Shown: positions 15,996-21,758, counted from the first letter of the stretch. The stretch is 25,563 nucleotides of DNA from a virus (IMGVR_UViG_3300048588_000094:1-25563), one strand, 5' to 3'. Translations and numbers: made by a program. The notes: generated by a model from the letters alone, not told the origin.

Positions 15996-16479
15996 ACCTA
16001 GTCGATTTGTATAGTCGAAAACAACACAAAAAAACTAGGGGTATAAGGTAAAAGCCAGACGGTAGATATGAAAAAATACCGCCTCTGTTTCTTATGGTAA
16101 GAGATTGTGCGATTTGTACAGTCGAATACCTACGATACTAGCACGCTTTCACTCTGTACACAAGTACCTTTACACGATTTGAGATACTTACCCCTCAATA
16201 AAAACACAAGGGTAACTGTCTGGTGATTATAAAATGTCTCGCAACGACGCCCACTGTCGACGAGCACCTGATACCCGAAAGGGTCGCATAGTCCTATAGC
16301 CGAGGTTTCAATATAAGGCAGGGCGATCACTCTTGACAGAATAATAAACAGTTGAGTAAACGTCTGGGTTTATCGCCATACGAGCCGACTACAGTGTAAA
16401 GACCACGCCTCGCCTACTGCCGATCGCAACATATCAGGTATAGAGTGGGTAGTGCCCAGACAACGCCTGAAAGCGTTGT
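15996..16479 (+). ncRNA. Possible structured plus-strand RNA
   Basis: A transcript from the plus-strand promoter would run through gene-free sequence with several stems: CCTAG with CTAGG near its 5' end, CGGTA with TACCG near 16060-16082, CCC-GAAA-GGG near 16274, a long-range 7-bp pair GTCTGGG/CCCAGAC enclosing about 86 nt, and an end hairpin CAACGC-CTGAAA-GCGTTG. There is no U-run after the last hairpin, so the 3' end is unclear; an earlier end near 16095 after the CGGTA stem is also possible. The size is within the range of large ornate phage RNAs such as ROOL or GOLLD, but I see no proof of kinship. Confidence 0.25.
16003..16126. repeat. Two 17-bp operator-like sites (16003-16019 and 16110-16126)
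   Basis: CGATTTGTATAGTCGAA and CGATTTGTACAGTCGAA differ at one base and lie 107 bp apart in the same orientation. Each begins CGA and ends TCG(A), so each is an imperfect palindrome. They flank a stem with A-runs in the gene-free stretch, which suits binding of a phage or host regulator or of terminase. There are only two copies and the spacing is too long for a CRISPR array. Confidence 0.55.
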
Positions 16480-16515
16480 AAAAATTAGCAAAAAATCAAA
16501 AAAATCGCCGAAAAA
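16480..16515. other. Phased A-tracts (likely bent DNA)
   Basis: Four runs of five to seven A residues at about 16480, 16490, 16498 and 16511 are spaced roughly one helical turn apart. This predicts intrinsic curvature, as found at origins, packaging sites and upstream promoter elements. Confidence 0.5.
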
Positions 16516-16539
16516 TCGACGTTTCACCCCTGTTATTTG

Positions 16540-16959
16540 CTAGTTGACTGCGTATAAGAAACGATCAGGCAGTACCAGACCCTCGACCACGTACGGTCGT
16601 GATCGCTCCAGAGCGTCGATTGTAGCCTCGCTGTAGCGTCTTTCGTCGGCTGGTAGTGTGTTTACCCGTCTCGTAGCGTCGATCGTGCTTATAAGCCCGT
16701 CTAGCGAGCCTACGTAGTCGCCCTGCACTGCCCGATAGTCTTTGACGACCCGTTGCAACGTAAAGCGACCGAGCAACGGCACGAAAGCGACGTCTGCGTG
16801 CTTTGCCTCGTGCACCTCACGATCTAGGTGCGGTATCAGCATAGGGTTGTTGCGTAAAGCTCGTGATAGTGCGTTTAGGCACCACTCAGGGCGATAAAAG
16901 AGTAGGTGGTCTCGATCGACACCTTTTAGGTGCTCGGCTGTTGCCACCCGACCGCCCAT
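16540..16959 (-). CDS. Protein of unknown function with His-rich core
   Basis: This encodes 139 residues. The recognisable part is an ALRNNPMLIPHLDREVHEAKHADVAFVPLLGRF-type core; the pattern of Arg, Pro and spaced His resembles a small family seen in some actinobacterial phages with H-x(3)-LH motifs, function unknown to me. The rest is helical and has no membrane segment. The gene has its own extended -10 promoter and is preceded by a terminator, so it is an independent unit between the early operon and the gene-free stretch. It might bind the neighbouring DNA, but nothing shows this. GGCAGG lies about 10 nt before the ATG. Confidence 0.7.
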   Translation of the reverse strand: MGGRVATAEHLKGVDRDHLLFYRPEWCLNALSRALRNNPMLIPHLDREVHEAKHADVAFVPLLGRFTLQRVVKDYRAVQGDYVGSLDGLISTIDATRRVNTLPADERRYSEATIDALERSRPYVVEGLVLPDRFLYAVN

Positions 16960-17005
16960 ACTACAAACCTGCCCTGCACGTTTCTGCTTTTAGTATCATA
17001 CTGCC

Positions 17006-17033
17006 ATATTATCACGCTTACGGCTTGCAACAA
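17006..17033 (-). promoter_or_regulatory. Promoter TTGTTG-16-TAATAT before the 139-residue gene
   Basis: TTGTTG at 17033-17028 and TGATAATAT (extended -10) ending at 17006 are spaced 16 bp apart. The start would fall near 16999, giving a leader of about 40 nt. It lies just downstream of the early-operon terminator. Confidence 0.55.
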
Positions 17034-17071
17034 TAGAAAAAGACGACCGTATAGTCGTCTTTCTTTTTTTC
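17034..17071. terminator. Bidirectional rho-independent terminator
   Basis: A perfect 9-bp stem, AAAGACGAC with GTCGTCTTT, has a 6-nt loop and is followed by a U-rich run on both strands (TTTTTC on the minus strand, TTTCTTTTTTT on the plus). On the minus strand it ends the early operon; on the plus strand it would stop any rightward transcript from the gene-free stretch. Confidence 0.85.
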
Positions 17072-17096
17072 GTGGCTTACAGAGCCTCTACGTGCG

Positions 17097-17243
17097 TCAT
17101 ATTTTAGTTAGCTTGTACACTTCGACCTTGTTGCCCAGTTTTCGGGCTAGTTTGGGGACGTATCGTATCTCGTACCGACTAAAACGATAGGCGTATTGCA
17201 CTCGCCTGTCTGGGCTTACGATCTTTGCGTAGTACCGAGCCAT
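17097..17243 (-). CDS. Small basic protein, 48 residues
   Basis: The frame reads MARYYAKIVSPDRRV, then YRFSRYEIRYVPK and ends KLTKI. It is strongly basic with many Tyr and Arg, compact, with no cysteine or membrane segment. It is the last gene before the early terminator. The start is supported by TGCTAAAAT ending exactly 6 nt before the ATG, with no ribosome site, so it is probably leaderless. The composition suggests nucleic-acid contact; function is unknown. Confidence 0.6.
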   Translation of the reverse strand: MARYYAKIVSPDRRVQYAYRFSRYEIRYVPKLARKLGNKVEVYKLTKI

Positions 17244-17249
17244 ACGACC

Positions 17250-17258
17250 ATTTTAGCA
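17250..17258 (-). promoter_or_regulatory. Extended -10 TGCTAAAAT, leaderless geometry
   Basis: The motif ends 6 nt before the ATG of the 48-residue gene, the same spacing as at the HNH gene. It lies in the short gap after the previous stop. Confidence 0.5.
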
Positions 17259-17263
17259 TAAGC

Positions 17264-17644
17264 CTAGTAGTTGTCGGCTCCCCACTGCTCCCACGCCTGT
17301 TCTGATAGCCAGCTTTCGTACTCGTCCTCGAAGTTGTAGTCTTTTAGTGGTTTATCTTTACCATAGTTTTGACGCAGTATTTCGATCGCCTCTAGTGCGA
17401 CGTTGTCTGATACTGGTAACTCTGGGGTGTAGCCGTTGATAACGTAAGACAGTTCTAGCCCGTCCTCAAGCCATTTCGACCGTATAACCACTTTCTGCAC
17501 GACGTAGGTATTACCCATAAGATTAAAGTCTACAGGCTCGATCATAGGTAGCTCTAGGTCGATTTCGCTTACGTACTCGTCGGTGATGTCTCTATACGTT
17601 TTGAGTTTGTGCACTATAAGCTCGCCCGACAGGTATTTCGTCAT
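17264..17644 (-). CDS. Acidic protein of unknown function
   Basis: This encodes 126 residues from the ATG at 17644 (MTKYLSGELIVHKLKTY), chosen because GCGAGG lies 5 nt upstream and the previous gene stops 2 nt before it (TGATATG). A longer in-frame reading would overlap that gene by 30 nt. The first half is beta-rich (EIDLELPMIEPVDFNLMGN, TYVVQKVVI), the second half helical and acidic with a Trp/Glu-rich end (EYESWLSEQAWEQWGADNY). The pattern is reminiscent of small phage proteins with a split beta/alpha layout. I do not recognise a family. Confidence 0.75.
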   Translation of the reverse strand: MTKYLSGELIVHKLKTYRDITDEYVSEIDLELPMIEPVDFNLMGNTYVVQKVVIRSKWLEDGLELSYVINGYTPELPVSDNVALEAIEILRQNYGKDKPLKDYNFEDEYESWLSEQAWEQWGADNY

Positions 17645-17645
17645 A

Positions 17646-17861
17646 TCAGCCTCGCCTCGTCGTATCGACGTAGCCACGCTTTGTCATAGCCTCGTCAAAC
17701 GCCTTGTCCATATAGAATAGGTCAGCGATCGCACCCATATACAGGTAGTCGATCGTGATCACTCGCATAAAGCTACCAGTGCCCAGATACAGCCTGTTTA
17801 TGCCGATAGGCACGAGCAGGTTTACGAGCACGAGTACCTTGTAAGTCTTGCGGTCTTTCAT
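17646..17861 (-). CDS. TM2-domain-like membrane protein
   Basis: This encodes 71 residues with two hydrophobic segments: VLVLVNLLVPIGINRLYLGT near residues 9-28, and VITIDYLYMGAIADLFYM near 34-51. The G-x-N-R-L-Y-L-G turn and the IADLF end match the TM2 domain (short helix, turn with RFYLG-like motif, second helix ending in a D-x-F pattern). TM2 proteins are common in bacteria with poorly defined roles. The start overlaps the previous stop. It follows directly after a helix-turn-helix protein with a membrane anchor, so the pair may work at the membrane. Confidence 0.7.
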   Translation of the reverse strand: MKDRKTYKVLVLVNLLVPIGINRLYLGTGSFMRVITIDYLYMGAIADLFYMDKAFDEAMTKRGYVDTTRRG

Positions 17862-18256
17862 TAGAAAAGCCCCCCGATAAAGTTTGCTATTTGTACTACG
17901 CCCCAGCCGATCGCCACGAGCACGCCGAGCACGATGATCACTGCGATCACGTTTGCGACAGGGCTTACCCGTCGAACTGTTGCAGGGTCAGGGTTATAGA
18001 GCGACTGTTGCCTTGCCTGCTCTGCGTCTTGCTCTGCCTCGTGCAGTTGTCGCTCGGTTTCAAGCCGTACGATCGTCTCAAACTCGCTTACGTTGCCCGA
18101 TAGCTTGACTAGGTCGACTACGTCAGTAGAAACCTCGTACTGCTTTGCTATGTCGGCGACAGACGTGTTTTTTGCCTTTGCCTTGATCGCTAGGTAGCCT
18201 GCACGTGCAAGATCGTGCTTTGCGTTGATATAGTCTTGCGGTGTTATTTTACTCAC
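17861..18256 (-). CDS. Helix-turn-helix protein with C-terminal membrane anchor
   Basis: This encodes 131 residues starting at a GTG that overlaps the previous stop by 8 nt. Residues 31-53 (NTSVADIAKQYEVSTDVVDL) look like a helix-turn-helix. A charged helix (about 58-86) follows, then a single hydrophobic segment (about 100-128, VANVIAVIIVLGVLVAIGWG) close to the C-terminus. The order of DNA-binding domain, coiled coil and tail anchor is unusual in a small lytic phage. It could tether DNA to the membrane or sense a membrane event; both are inferences. The TM2 protein is encoded immediately after it. Confidence 0.7.
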   Translation of the reverse strand: MSKITPQDYINAKHDLARAGYLAIKAKAKNTSVADIAKQYEVSTDVVDLVKLSGNVSEFETIVRLETERQLHEAEQDAEQARQQSLYNPDPATVRRVSPVANVIAVIIVLGVLVAIGWGVVQIANFIGGLF

Positions 18257-18452
18257 CTTGTTTTTGCCTTTCTAGCAGTTCTTTCGCCTGCTCGGTTAGA
18301 TTGCCTTGCTCGTCGATCATACCTGCATTTTGCAGGGTTTCAGTGATCGACCGAAAGATAGGCACCATAATCTCGGTAACTTGCTTGTAGACGTTGAGTA
18401 TAGCTTGCCTTGCCTGCTCGATCTGTTCTGGTGTAGGTTGTTGATCACTCAC
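18249..18452 (-). CDS. Small helical protein of unknown function
   Basis: This 67-residue protein is hydrophilic and Gln/Glu-rich, predicted almost all helix: TPEQIEQARQAILNVYKQV, then ITETLQNAGMIDEQGNLTEQ. There is no cysteine or membrane segment. It starts with GTG and overlaps the preceding stop as GTGAGTGA; the next gene overlaps its end in the same way (GTGAGTAA). Tight coupling suggests fixed-ratio expression in the early operon. Confidence 0.7.
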   Translation of the reverse strand: MSDQQPTPEQIEQARQAILNVYKQVTEIMVPIFRSITETLQNAGMIDEQGNLTEQAKELLERQKQGE

Positions 18453-18678
18453 TTAGTGCCTCGATATTTTCTAGCAGTTCGCCGATCTCACGGCTTACAC
18501 GTCGCATTTTGAGACGCATAACCTTGTCGACCTGCGGTGTTGCTTTTACGTTTGCTGTAGGTTCGATACCAGAGCCTTGTACTGCGTTGGCGATCTCGGA
18601 CAGTTCGCCCGACCATAGCCAGAGCAAGCCCGTAAGCTCCTCGACGGTGTAGGGCAGGGTAGTAGTGTCTTTTGCCAT
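18445..18678 (-). CDS. Small protein of unknown function
   Basis: This 77-residue protein has an amphipathic helical N-terminal part (PYTVEELTGLLWLWSGELSE), followed by a basic stretch VDKVMRLKMRRVSREIGEL. No known motif is recognised. It has a TAATG overlap with the preceding gene and an 8-nt overlap with the next, placing it firmly in the early operon. Confidence 0.7.
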   Translation of the reverse strand: MAKDTTTLPYTVEELTGLLWLWSGELSEIANAVQGSGIEPTANVKATPQVDKVMRLKMRRVSREIGELLENIEALSE

Positions 18679-18926
18679 TACTCTGCCCCCTCGGTGCCGT
18701 TCTGATTGAGACCGTGCACCTCTACGTCGTTACCTGTTTTCATTTTCCAGTCGATAACCCGACGTACGTGCCAGTTGAAAGTCTGGTAGCCGTTGATACC
18801 GAAACGCTGGGCGATCTCGTCCTTGTGGGCGTTGTAGATCGCTTTTACGTTGGCTGTCTCGGCGTTCTCGGCGTGCCTACGCATAAAGTCGTAGACCATT
18901 ATGTTTTTGAGTGTTGGCTTTGTCAT
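18678..18926 (-). CDS. Small possible DNA-binding protein
   Basis: This encodes 82 residues. The stretch AHKDEIAQRFGINGYQTFNW, followed by HVRRVIDWKMK, has the spacing of a helix-turn-helix, with IAQRFGIN as the turn region and basic residues after it. It might be a phage transcription or replication regulator. It is coupled by ATGA to the preceding gene. Confidence 0.65.
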   Translation of the reverse strand: MTKPTLKNIMVYDFMRRHAENAETANVKAIYNAHKDEIAQRFGINGYQTFNWHVRRVIDWKMKTGNDVEVHGLNQNGTEGAE

Positions 18927-19111
18927 ACGTCGCCCTCTGGGTCTTTCTGGGCGACTTTCAGCTCGTCGATGATAGCACGTACGTCTTTGCGTGCGTTCGT
19001 GCCCTCTCGGGTTGGTGCGATCGTCGTAACTGTACGCTCTAGTCTGGCTATGATCTCAGAGTAGGCTTTTTGTCGCCCCATATTGTAGATGAAAGTTGCT
19101 AGTCGTAGCAT
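18923..19111 (-). CDS. Small protein of unknown function
   Basis: This 62-residue protein is basic in its first half (LRLATFIYNMGRQKAYSEII, then ARLERTVTTIAPTREG) and acidic at the end. It is mainly helical with no recognised motif. AAAGG lies about 10 nt before the ATG. It follows the clamp-like gene by 15 nt. Confidence 0.65.
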   Translation of the reverse strand: MLRLATFIYNMGRQKAYSEIIARLERTVTTIAPTREGTNARKDVRAIIDELKVAQKDPEGDV

Positions 19112-19126
19112 ATCTGTAAACCTTTC

Positions 19127-19717
19127 TTACTTTTTAAGTGGCATAATTGCCACGGTTTTTTTGATACCTGCACTGTCGGTACGCAGAAAGACGGGTGCAT
19201 ATTTGTCGCTCGATACACTTATGTCGACGTCCGTGTCGTCCTTAAACATAGCCAGAGCCTTTTTAAGATACTTCGGGTTGATCGTAGTAGTGTAAAACTG
19301 TTTTGCACTTTCTCGCTCGATCAGCTCTCGATACTTTGGGTAGTTACCCTCTGGCGATCTGAAAGTCAGCGTCGTAACTTCCTCTAGGTCTGTCGTGGTT
19401 GCGGTATCGCTTTCGACAAGTGCATAGTTCAATACTGGCAATACACCACCTTTTTTGATTGCGTCAGATAGACGCTTTGCAGTAGAGGCAGGCATAAGTA
19501 CCTCGTCAGGGTCAGTTGGTTTATGATCGTGCGGTAACTCTGGGTACTCGTCGATTGCTGGTGTCTGCTCGATCACCTCGGCAAGTATATAGCTGTCGGT
19601 TGATACCGATACTACTTTGCCGTCCTCTTTGTAGAGTTTTATGCAAGTCAGCAGTGGTCGGCTATCGTCATTACTGGCGGTAGCAATAACCGATAGTAGT
19701 GATTTCGATACGAGCAT
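19127..19717 (-). CDS. Two-domain DnaN-like sliding clamp
   Basis: This 196-residue protein carries typical features of the bacterial beta clamp: SRPLLTCIKLYKEDGKVVSV with the following STDSYILAEV (compare the family's RPVLTG..L...DG.L.LVATDGYRLA), then VLMPASTAKRLSDAIKK, NYPKYRELI (compare the family's FPDYERLIP) and a C-terminus VAIMPLKK (family end VMPMRL). This covers the equivalent of roughly two of the three clamp domains; full bacterial clamps have about 365 residues. A two-domain clamp could close as a trimer, as T4 gp45 does. No polymerase gene was found, so it would serve host polymerase or transcription, or interfere with host clamp traffic. Confidence 0.75.
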   Translation of the reverse strand: MLVSKSLLSVIATASNDDSRPLLTCIKLYKEDGKVVSVSTDSYILAEVIEQTPAIDEYPELPHDHKPTDPDEVLMPASTAKRLSDAIKKGGVLPVLNYALVESDTATTTDLEEVTTLTFRSPEGNYPKYRELIERESAKQFYTTTINPKYLKKALAMFKDDTDVDISVSSDKYAPVFLRTDSAGIKKTVAIMPLKK

Positions 19718-19718
19718 A

Positions 19719-20063
19719 TTACTTTACCTCGACCTTTTTAGCTTTCGGCTCTACGGTAAGTGGGTTCGGTTTCGTGTCCTCATCGTCGAGCAGATTAAAA
19801 CCTAGATCGTCGGCGTCGTCGGTACTGATACCGATTGCCTTTGCCTCTTTTTCGTAGGCTTTTTCGTCGGCTGTTTTGACACGGCTTAAAATGTTACGAC
19901 CCTGCCAGATCAAGTCGACCGCCTCGGTAAACTTCTCTTTGTCTGCCTTACTGAGGCTGGTGATGTACTCGATAGCATACTCACGTAGCACCTCGGCACG
20001 CTCCTCGATCGTCATAGGTTGCTCGACTGGTGCCTCTGGCTGTTTACTCTTGAATAGACCCAT
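19719..20063 (-). CDS. Acidic protein of unknown function, upstream of the clamp
   Basis: This encodes 114 residues with helical stretches MTIEERAEVLREYAIEYITS and DKEKFTEAVDLIWQGRNILS, then an acidic stretch containing DDLGFNLLDDED and a basic tail. The DLGFNLL segment loosely recalls the hydrophobic clamp-binding peptides of bacterial proteins (QL-x-LF type), of interest because the clamp gene lies 1 nt downstream, but the match is weak. GAGGGTAAG lies before the ATG. Confidence 0.7.
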   Translation of the reverse strand: MGLFKSKQPEAPVEQPMTIEERAEVLREYAIEYITSLSKADKEKFTEAVDLIWQGRNILSRVKTADEKAYEKEAKAIGISTDDADDLGFNLLDDEDTKPNPLTVEPKAKKVEVK

Positions 20064-20306
20064 TTACTTACCCTCGCTTTCGCTGTTAGTTTCTTTCTCG
20101 ATTGACTTGTCTACGTTTTTGGCATTTGCCTTTGCCGTAGCTTGATCGACCATTTTTTTGAGGCGGTCGGCGTCCTCTGGCGACACGATCATATAACCGA
20201 CTGGTACGTCTGGGTTTTCCATAACCTGCATATCAGCGATACGTATTTTGTGTCGTGCCACGGCTTTGATTGCCTGCTTACTGCGACGTTGTTTTCTATT
20301 TAGCAT
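20064..20306 (-). CDS. Small protein with basic N-terminus
   Basis: This encodes 80 residues that begin MLNRKQRRSKQAIKAVARHK, very basic, followed by MENPDVPVGYMIVSPEDADRL and a charged low-complexity C-terminus. Starts of the NRKQRR type are common among small phage early proteins. Function is unknown. The start overlaps the preceding gene by 11 nt. Confidence 0.65.
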   Translation of the reverse strand: MLNRKQRRSKQAIKAVARHKIRIADMQVMENPDVPVGYMIVSPEDADRLKKMVDQATAKANAKNVDKSIEKETNSESEGK

Positions 20307-20502
20307 TATCTGGTACCTCTTTTACTTTGATTGCCTCGCCCGTTTCGGTGATCACTACGATACCGTTTACGCCGAGACGCTGTAGCTGTTTAGCAAGCCC
20401 CTCGCTCGCCTCAAGCCCCAGATCGCCCCGTCTGATCTCGACCACGTACTTTTTAGTAGGGTCAAGCTCGTGGGCTGTTACGTTGATTGTTACGTCTGCC
20501 AT
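20296..20502 (-). CDS. Small protein of unknown function
   Basis: This 68-residue protein looks like a compact beta/alpha domain: VTINVTAHELDPTKKYVVEI, then GDLGLEASEGLAKQLQRLG and GIVVITETGEAIKVKEV. Its shape recalls small phage proteins with one helix packed on a sheet, but I do not recognise the family. It is coupled to both neighbours by overlaps, and AAAGG lies upstream. Confidence 0.65.
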   Translation of the reverse strand: MADVTINVTAHELDPTKKYVVEIRRGDLGLEASEGLAKQLQRLGVNGIVVITETGEAIKVKEVPDNAK

Positions 20503-21029
20503 TATAGTAGCCTTTCTTGTGGGTTTGCATATTCTCGGGCGACGTCTACAAAGTCTGATCGCTGTTGCCAGTACGGGTCAGCCTTTGATCGCATTACGTC
20601 GATGATCGAGACCATAGGTATATCGTCCTGCTCGGTTTCGTCCCAGTGCACGATACGGTTGCGAAACGATCGAGCCTGCTTAAAGACACGTATGTCGCCA
20701 GCTAGAAACTGCCAGCCTTTGCGTGTGATCGTCCAGTGCCTCGGTACGTGCTTGCCGTCGTCGCCGACTGTCATTACCATAAGCCCGAAGTATCGTAGCT
20801 TTTGCAGGTTGCATAGTTGGCTGTACGTCAACTCTACGTCGTCTGTGTCGATCACGTAGCCCCCTTTGTCTCGGGCGACGTTAGCACAAGCCTGCAAGAT
20901 ACCCACTAGCCCACGTGTCAGGCTGTGTACGGGCATTACAAGGCTCGCACCGCAACAACGGCACTCAGTGTCGCCCTCGGGCCAGCAGGTGCAGTTTTCG
21001 GGCACCTTTACGTCTTTGCGTCGTGCCAT
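20502..21029 (-). CDS. Zinc-ribbon / winged-helix-like phage protein
   Basis: This encodes 175 residues. Cysteines at 13, 15, 23, 25 and 26 (ENCTCWPEGDTECRCCG) suggest a metal-binding knuckle. Residues about 32-112 (MPVHSLTRGLVGILQACANV, then LTYSQLCNLQKLRYFGLMV and WTITRKGWQFLAGD) match a widespread phage family of zinc plus winged-helix proteins whose exact role is unknown; the NLQKLRYFGL and GWQFLAG parts are the strongest resemblance. It probably binds DNA. It is the fourth gene of the early operon as read from the promoter near 21570, counting the short ORF at 21431. GGGGTAG lies upstream of the ATG. Confidence 0.75.
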   Translation of the reverse strand: MARRKDVKVPENCTCWPEGDTECRCCGASLVMPVHSLTRGLVGILQACANVARDKGGYVIDTDDVELTYSQLCNLQKLRYFGLMVMTVGDDGKHVPRHWTITRKGWQFLAGDIRVFKQARSFRNRIVHWDETEQDDIPMVSIIDVMRSKADPYWQQRSDFVDVAREYANPQERLL

Positions 21030-21031
21030 AG

Positions 21032-21244
21032 CTATACTACCCCCTCGATCTCGTCTAGGGCGTCTCGTAGCTCGGTCAGTGCGTCGATACGTTCTTGCAT
21101 AAGATCGCCTCGACTACTCGACTGTATGCCCTCGGGCATATTGTCGTAGCTGTCCTGCATATCGTCGATCAAGCTGTCGATCTCGTCCGAGAAGTCGCTA
21201 GCCTTTTGCTGTATCGCCTCGATTTGCTTTTTACGGTTTGCCAT
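21032..21244 (-). CDS. Small acidic coiled-coil protein
   Basis: This encodes 70 residues: a short basic start, then KASDFSDEIDSLIDDMQDSY and MQERIDALTELRDALDEIE, with heptad-like hydrophobic spacing that suggests a coiled coil. Such small acidic helical proteins are common in phage early operons, with unknown roles. AAGGCGAG lies before the ATG. Confidence 0.7.
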   Translation of the reverse strand: MANRKKQIEAIQQKASDFSDEIDSLIDDMQDSYDNMPEGIQSSSRGDLMQERIDALTELRDALDEIEGVV

Positions 21245-21263
21245 AATTTACTCGCCTTTCTTG

Positions 21264-21431
21264 CTACGGTTTGTAGCATACTGTGTTACCGCTTTCGAGT
21301 GTCCGACAGACGCTCGGGCGGTTGGCGTACTCGGCGTCGTTGTGTCCGACTATGCCGAGTGCGATTACGAAAAACGCCACGGCTCCGATCGCCTTTAGTT
21401 TTGTTTTGACTGTTTGTTTTTTGTTGCCCAT
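21264..21431 (-). CDS. Small single-span membrane protein
   Basis: This encodes 55 residues from the ATG at 21431 (MGNKKQTVKTKLKAIGAVAF). GGAAAGGA lies upstream at a rather long spacing; a longer reading from 21485 lacks any ribosome site. A basic head precedes one hydrophobic segment (about residues 14-28), then a short periplasmic or extracellular tail with two cysteines (SVCRTLESGNTVCYKP) that could form a disulphide. It may be a secreted or anchored early protein, such as one acting in superinfection exclusion; this is speculation. First gene after the early promoter. Confidence 0.65.
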   Translation of the reverse strand: MGNKKQTVKTKLKAIGAVAFFVIALGIVGHNDAEYANRPSVCRTLESGNTVCYKP

Positions 21432-21568
21432 TTTGTTGAGTGTGTCCTTTCCCGAGGTCGGCTTACGACGCCTCGTAGACGTCATAAGCTCGGCTCGTGT
21501 TTATGGTGTCGCTTTGTTTGGGTGTCGCTCTTGGCTCTACTACCCTCGCCGTCGCCTGCGTTACTACG

Positions 21569-21597
21569 ATTATAGCATACTTTCGCATAGCACAAGT
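21569..21597 (-). promoter_or_regulatory. Early-operon promoter with TGCTATAAT
   Basis: TGCTATAAT (21577-21569) is preceded by ACTTGT at 17 bp (21597-21592). The start would fall near 21562, giving a leader of about 130 nt to the first gene. The leader contains GACGTC and GGCGTCG repeats that could fold. The promoter lies 37 nt past the terminator of the upstream unit. Confidence 0.65.
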
Positions 21598-21633
21598 ACT
21601 TTATCGTACGATTTTCGCAGACTTATACACAAG

Positions 21634-21660
21634 CAAAAAGCCCGATCTTTCGACCGAGCT
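21634..21660 (-). terminator. Rho-independent terminator with GAAA loop
   Basis: A 9-bp stem (AGCTCGGTC with GATCGGGCT, two G-U pairs) closes a GAAA tetraloop and is followed by TTTTTG. It ends the small RNA and the glutaredoxin unit. Confidence 0.85.
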
Positions 21661-21743
21661 TTCGACTTTCATAAGCCTCTCATTTTTCTAGCTCCCGACT
21701 AGAAAGGACAGACGGCAGGGGGTGGGCACCTACCGCCTAGTCC
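21634..21743 (-). ncRNA. Probable 110-nt small RNA with three hairpins
   Basis: An extended -10 box sits just upstream and a rho-independent terminator closes the unit, with no credible gene between. From the 5' end: hairpin 1 (21743-21706) pairs GGAC with GTCC and GCGGTAGG with CCTGCCGT around a C-rich loop; hairpin 2 (21705-21685) has a perfect stem TTTCTAG/CTAGAAA with loop TCGGGAG and abuts hairpin 1 directly, so the two could stack; a purine-rich linker (AATGAGAGGCTTATGAAAG) follows; the third hairpin is the terminator with a GAAA loop. GACTAG at the 5' end can alternatively pair with CTAGTC in hairpin 2, so two folds are possible. No known RNA family is recognised. Regulation of early genes or a host RNA is an inference. 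Confidence 0.55.
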
Positions 21744-21749
21744 GTCATA

Positions 21750-21758
21750 ATTATAGCA
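21750..21758 (-). promoter_or_regulatory. Extended -10 promoter TGCTATAAT for the small RNA
   Basis: The motif lies 17 nt after the stop of the 40-codon gene. The start near 21743 falls exactly on the first base of the first hairpin (GGAC), which supports the assignment. There is no clear -35 box. Confidence 0.6.

Larger units (their letters stand above)
15924..16539. other. 616-bp intergenic stretch without a convincing gene
   Basis: No frame on either strand in this stretch has both a normal composition and a good start. It holds a strong plus-strand promoter near its left end, two copies of a 17-bp site, several inverted repeats (including GTCTGGG at 16361-16368 with CCCAGAC at 16455-16461, ACCC/GGGT near 16273, and CAACGC/GCGTTG at 16461-16478) and phased A-tracts at its right end. 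It sits upstream of the HNH and terminase genes, where cos or pac sites commonly lie, and may also hold an origin or a structured RNA. These roles are possibilities only. Confidence 0.6.

Noticed and set aside
16003-16126. A mini CRISPR array suggested by the two 17-bp repeats
   Set aside because: There are only two copies, the repeat is too short and the 90-bp interval is longer than any usual spacer; no Cas gene is present.
16130-16330. A 66-codon minus-strand frame in the gene-free stretch
   Set aside because: It would start with GTG without a good ribosome site, its composition differs from the phage's other proteins, and it overlaps stem-forming sequence. It cannot be excluded fully.
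15990-16540. tRNA or tmRNA genes in the gene-free stretch
   Set aside because: TTCGA-like pieces occur, but no cloverleaf with acceptor, D, anticodon and T arms could be built on either strand.
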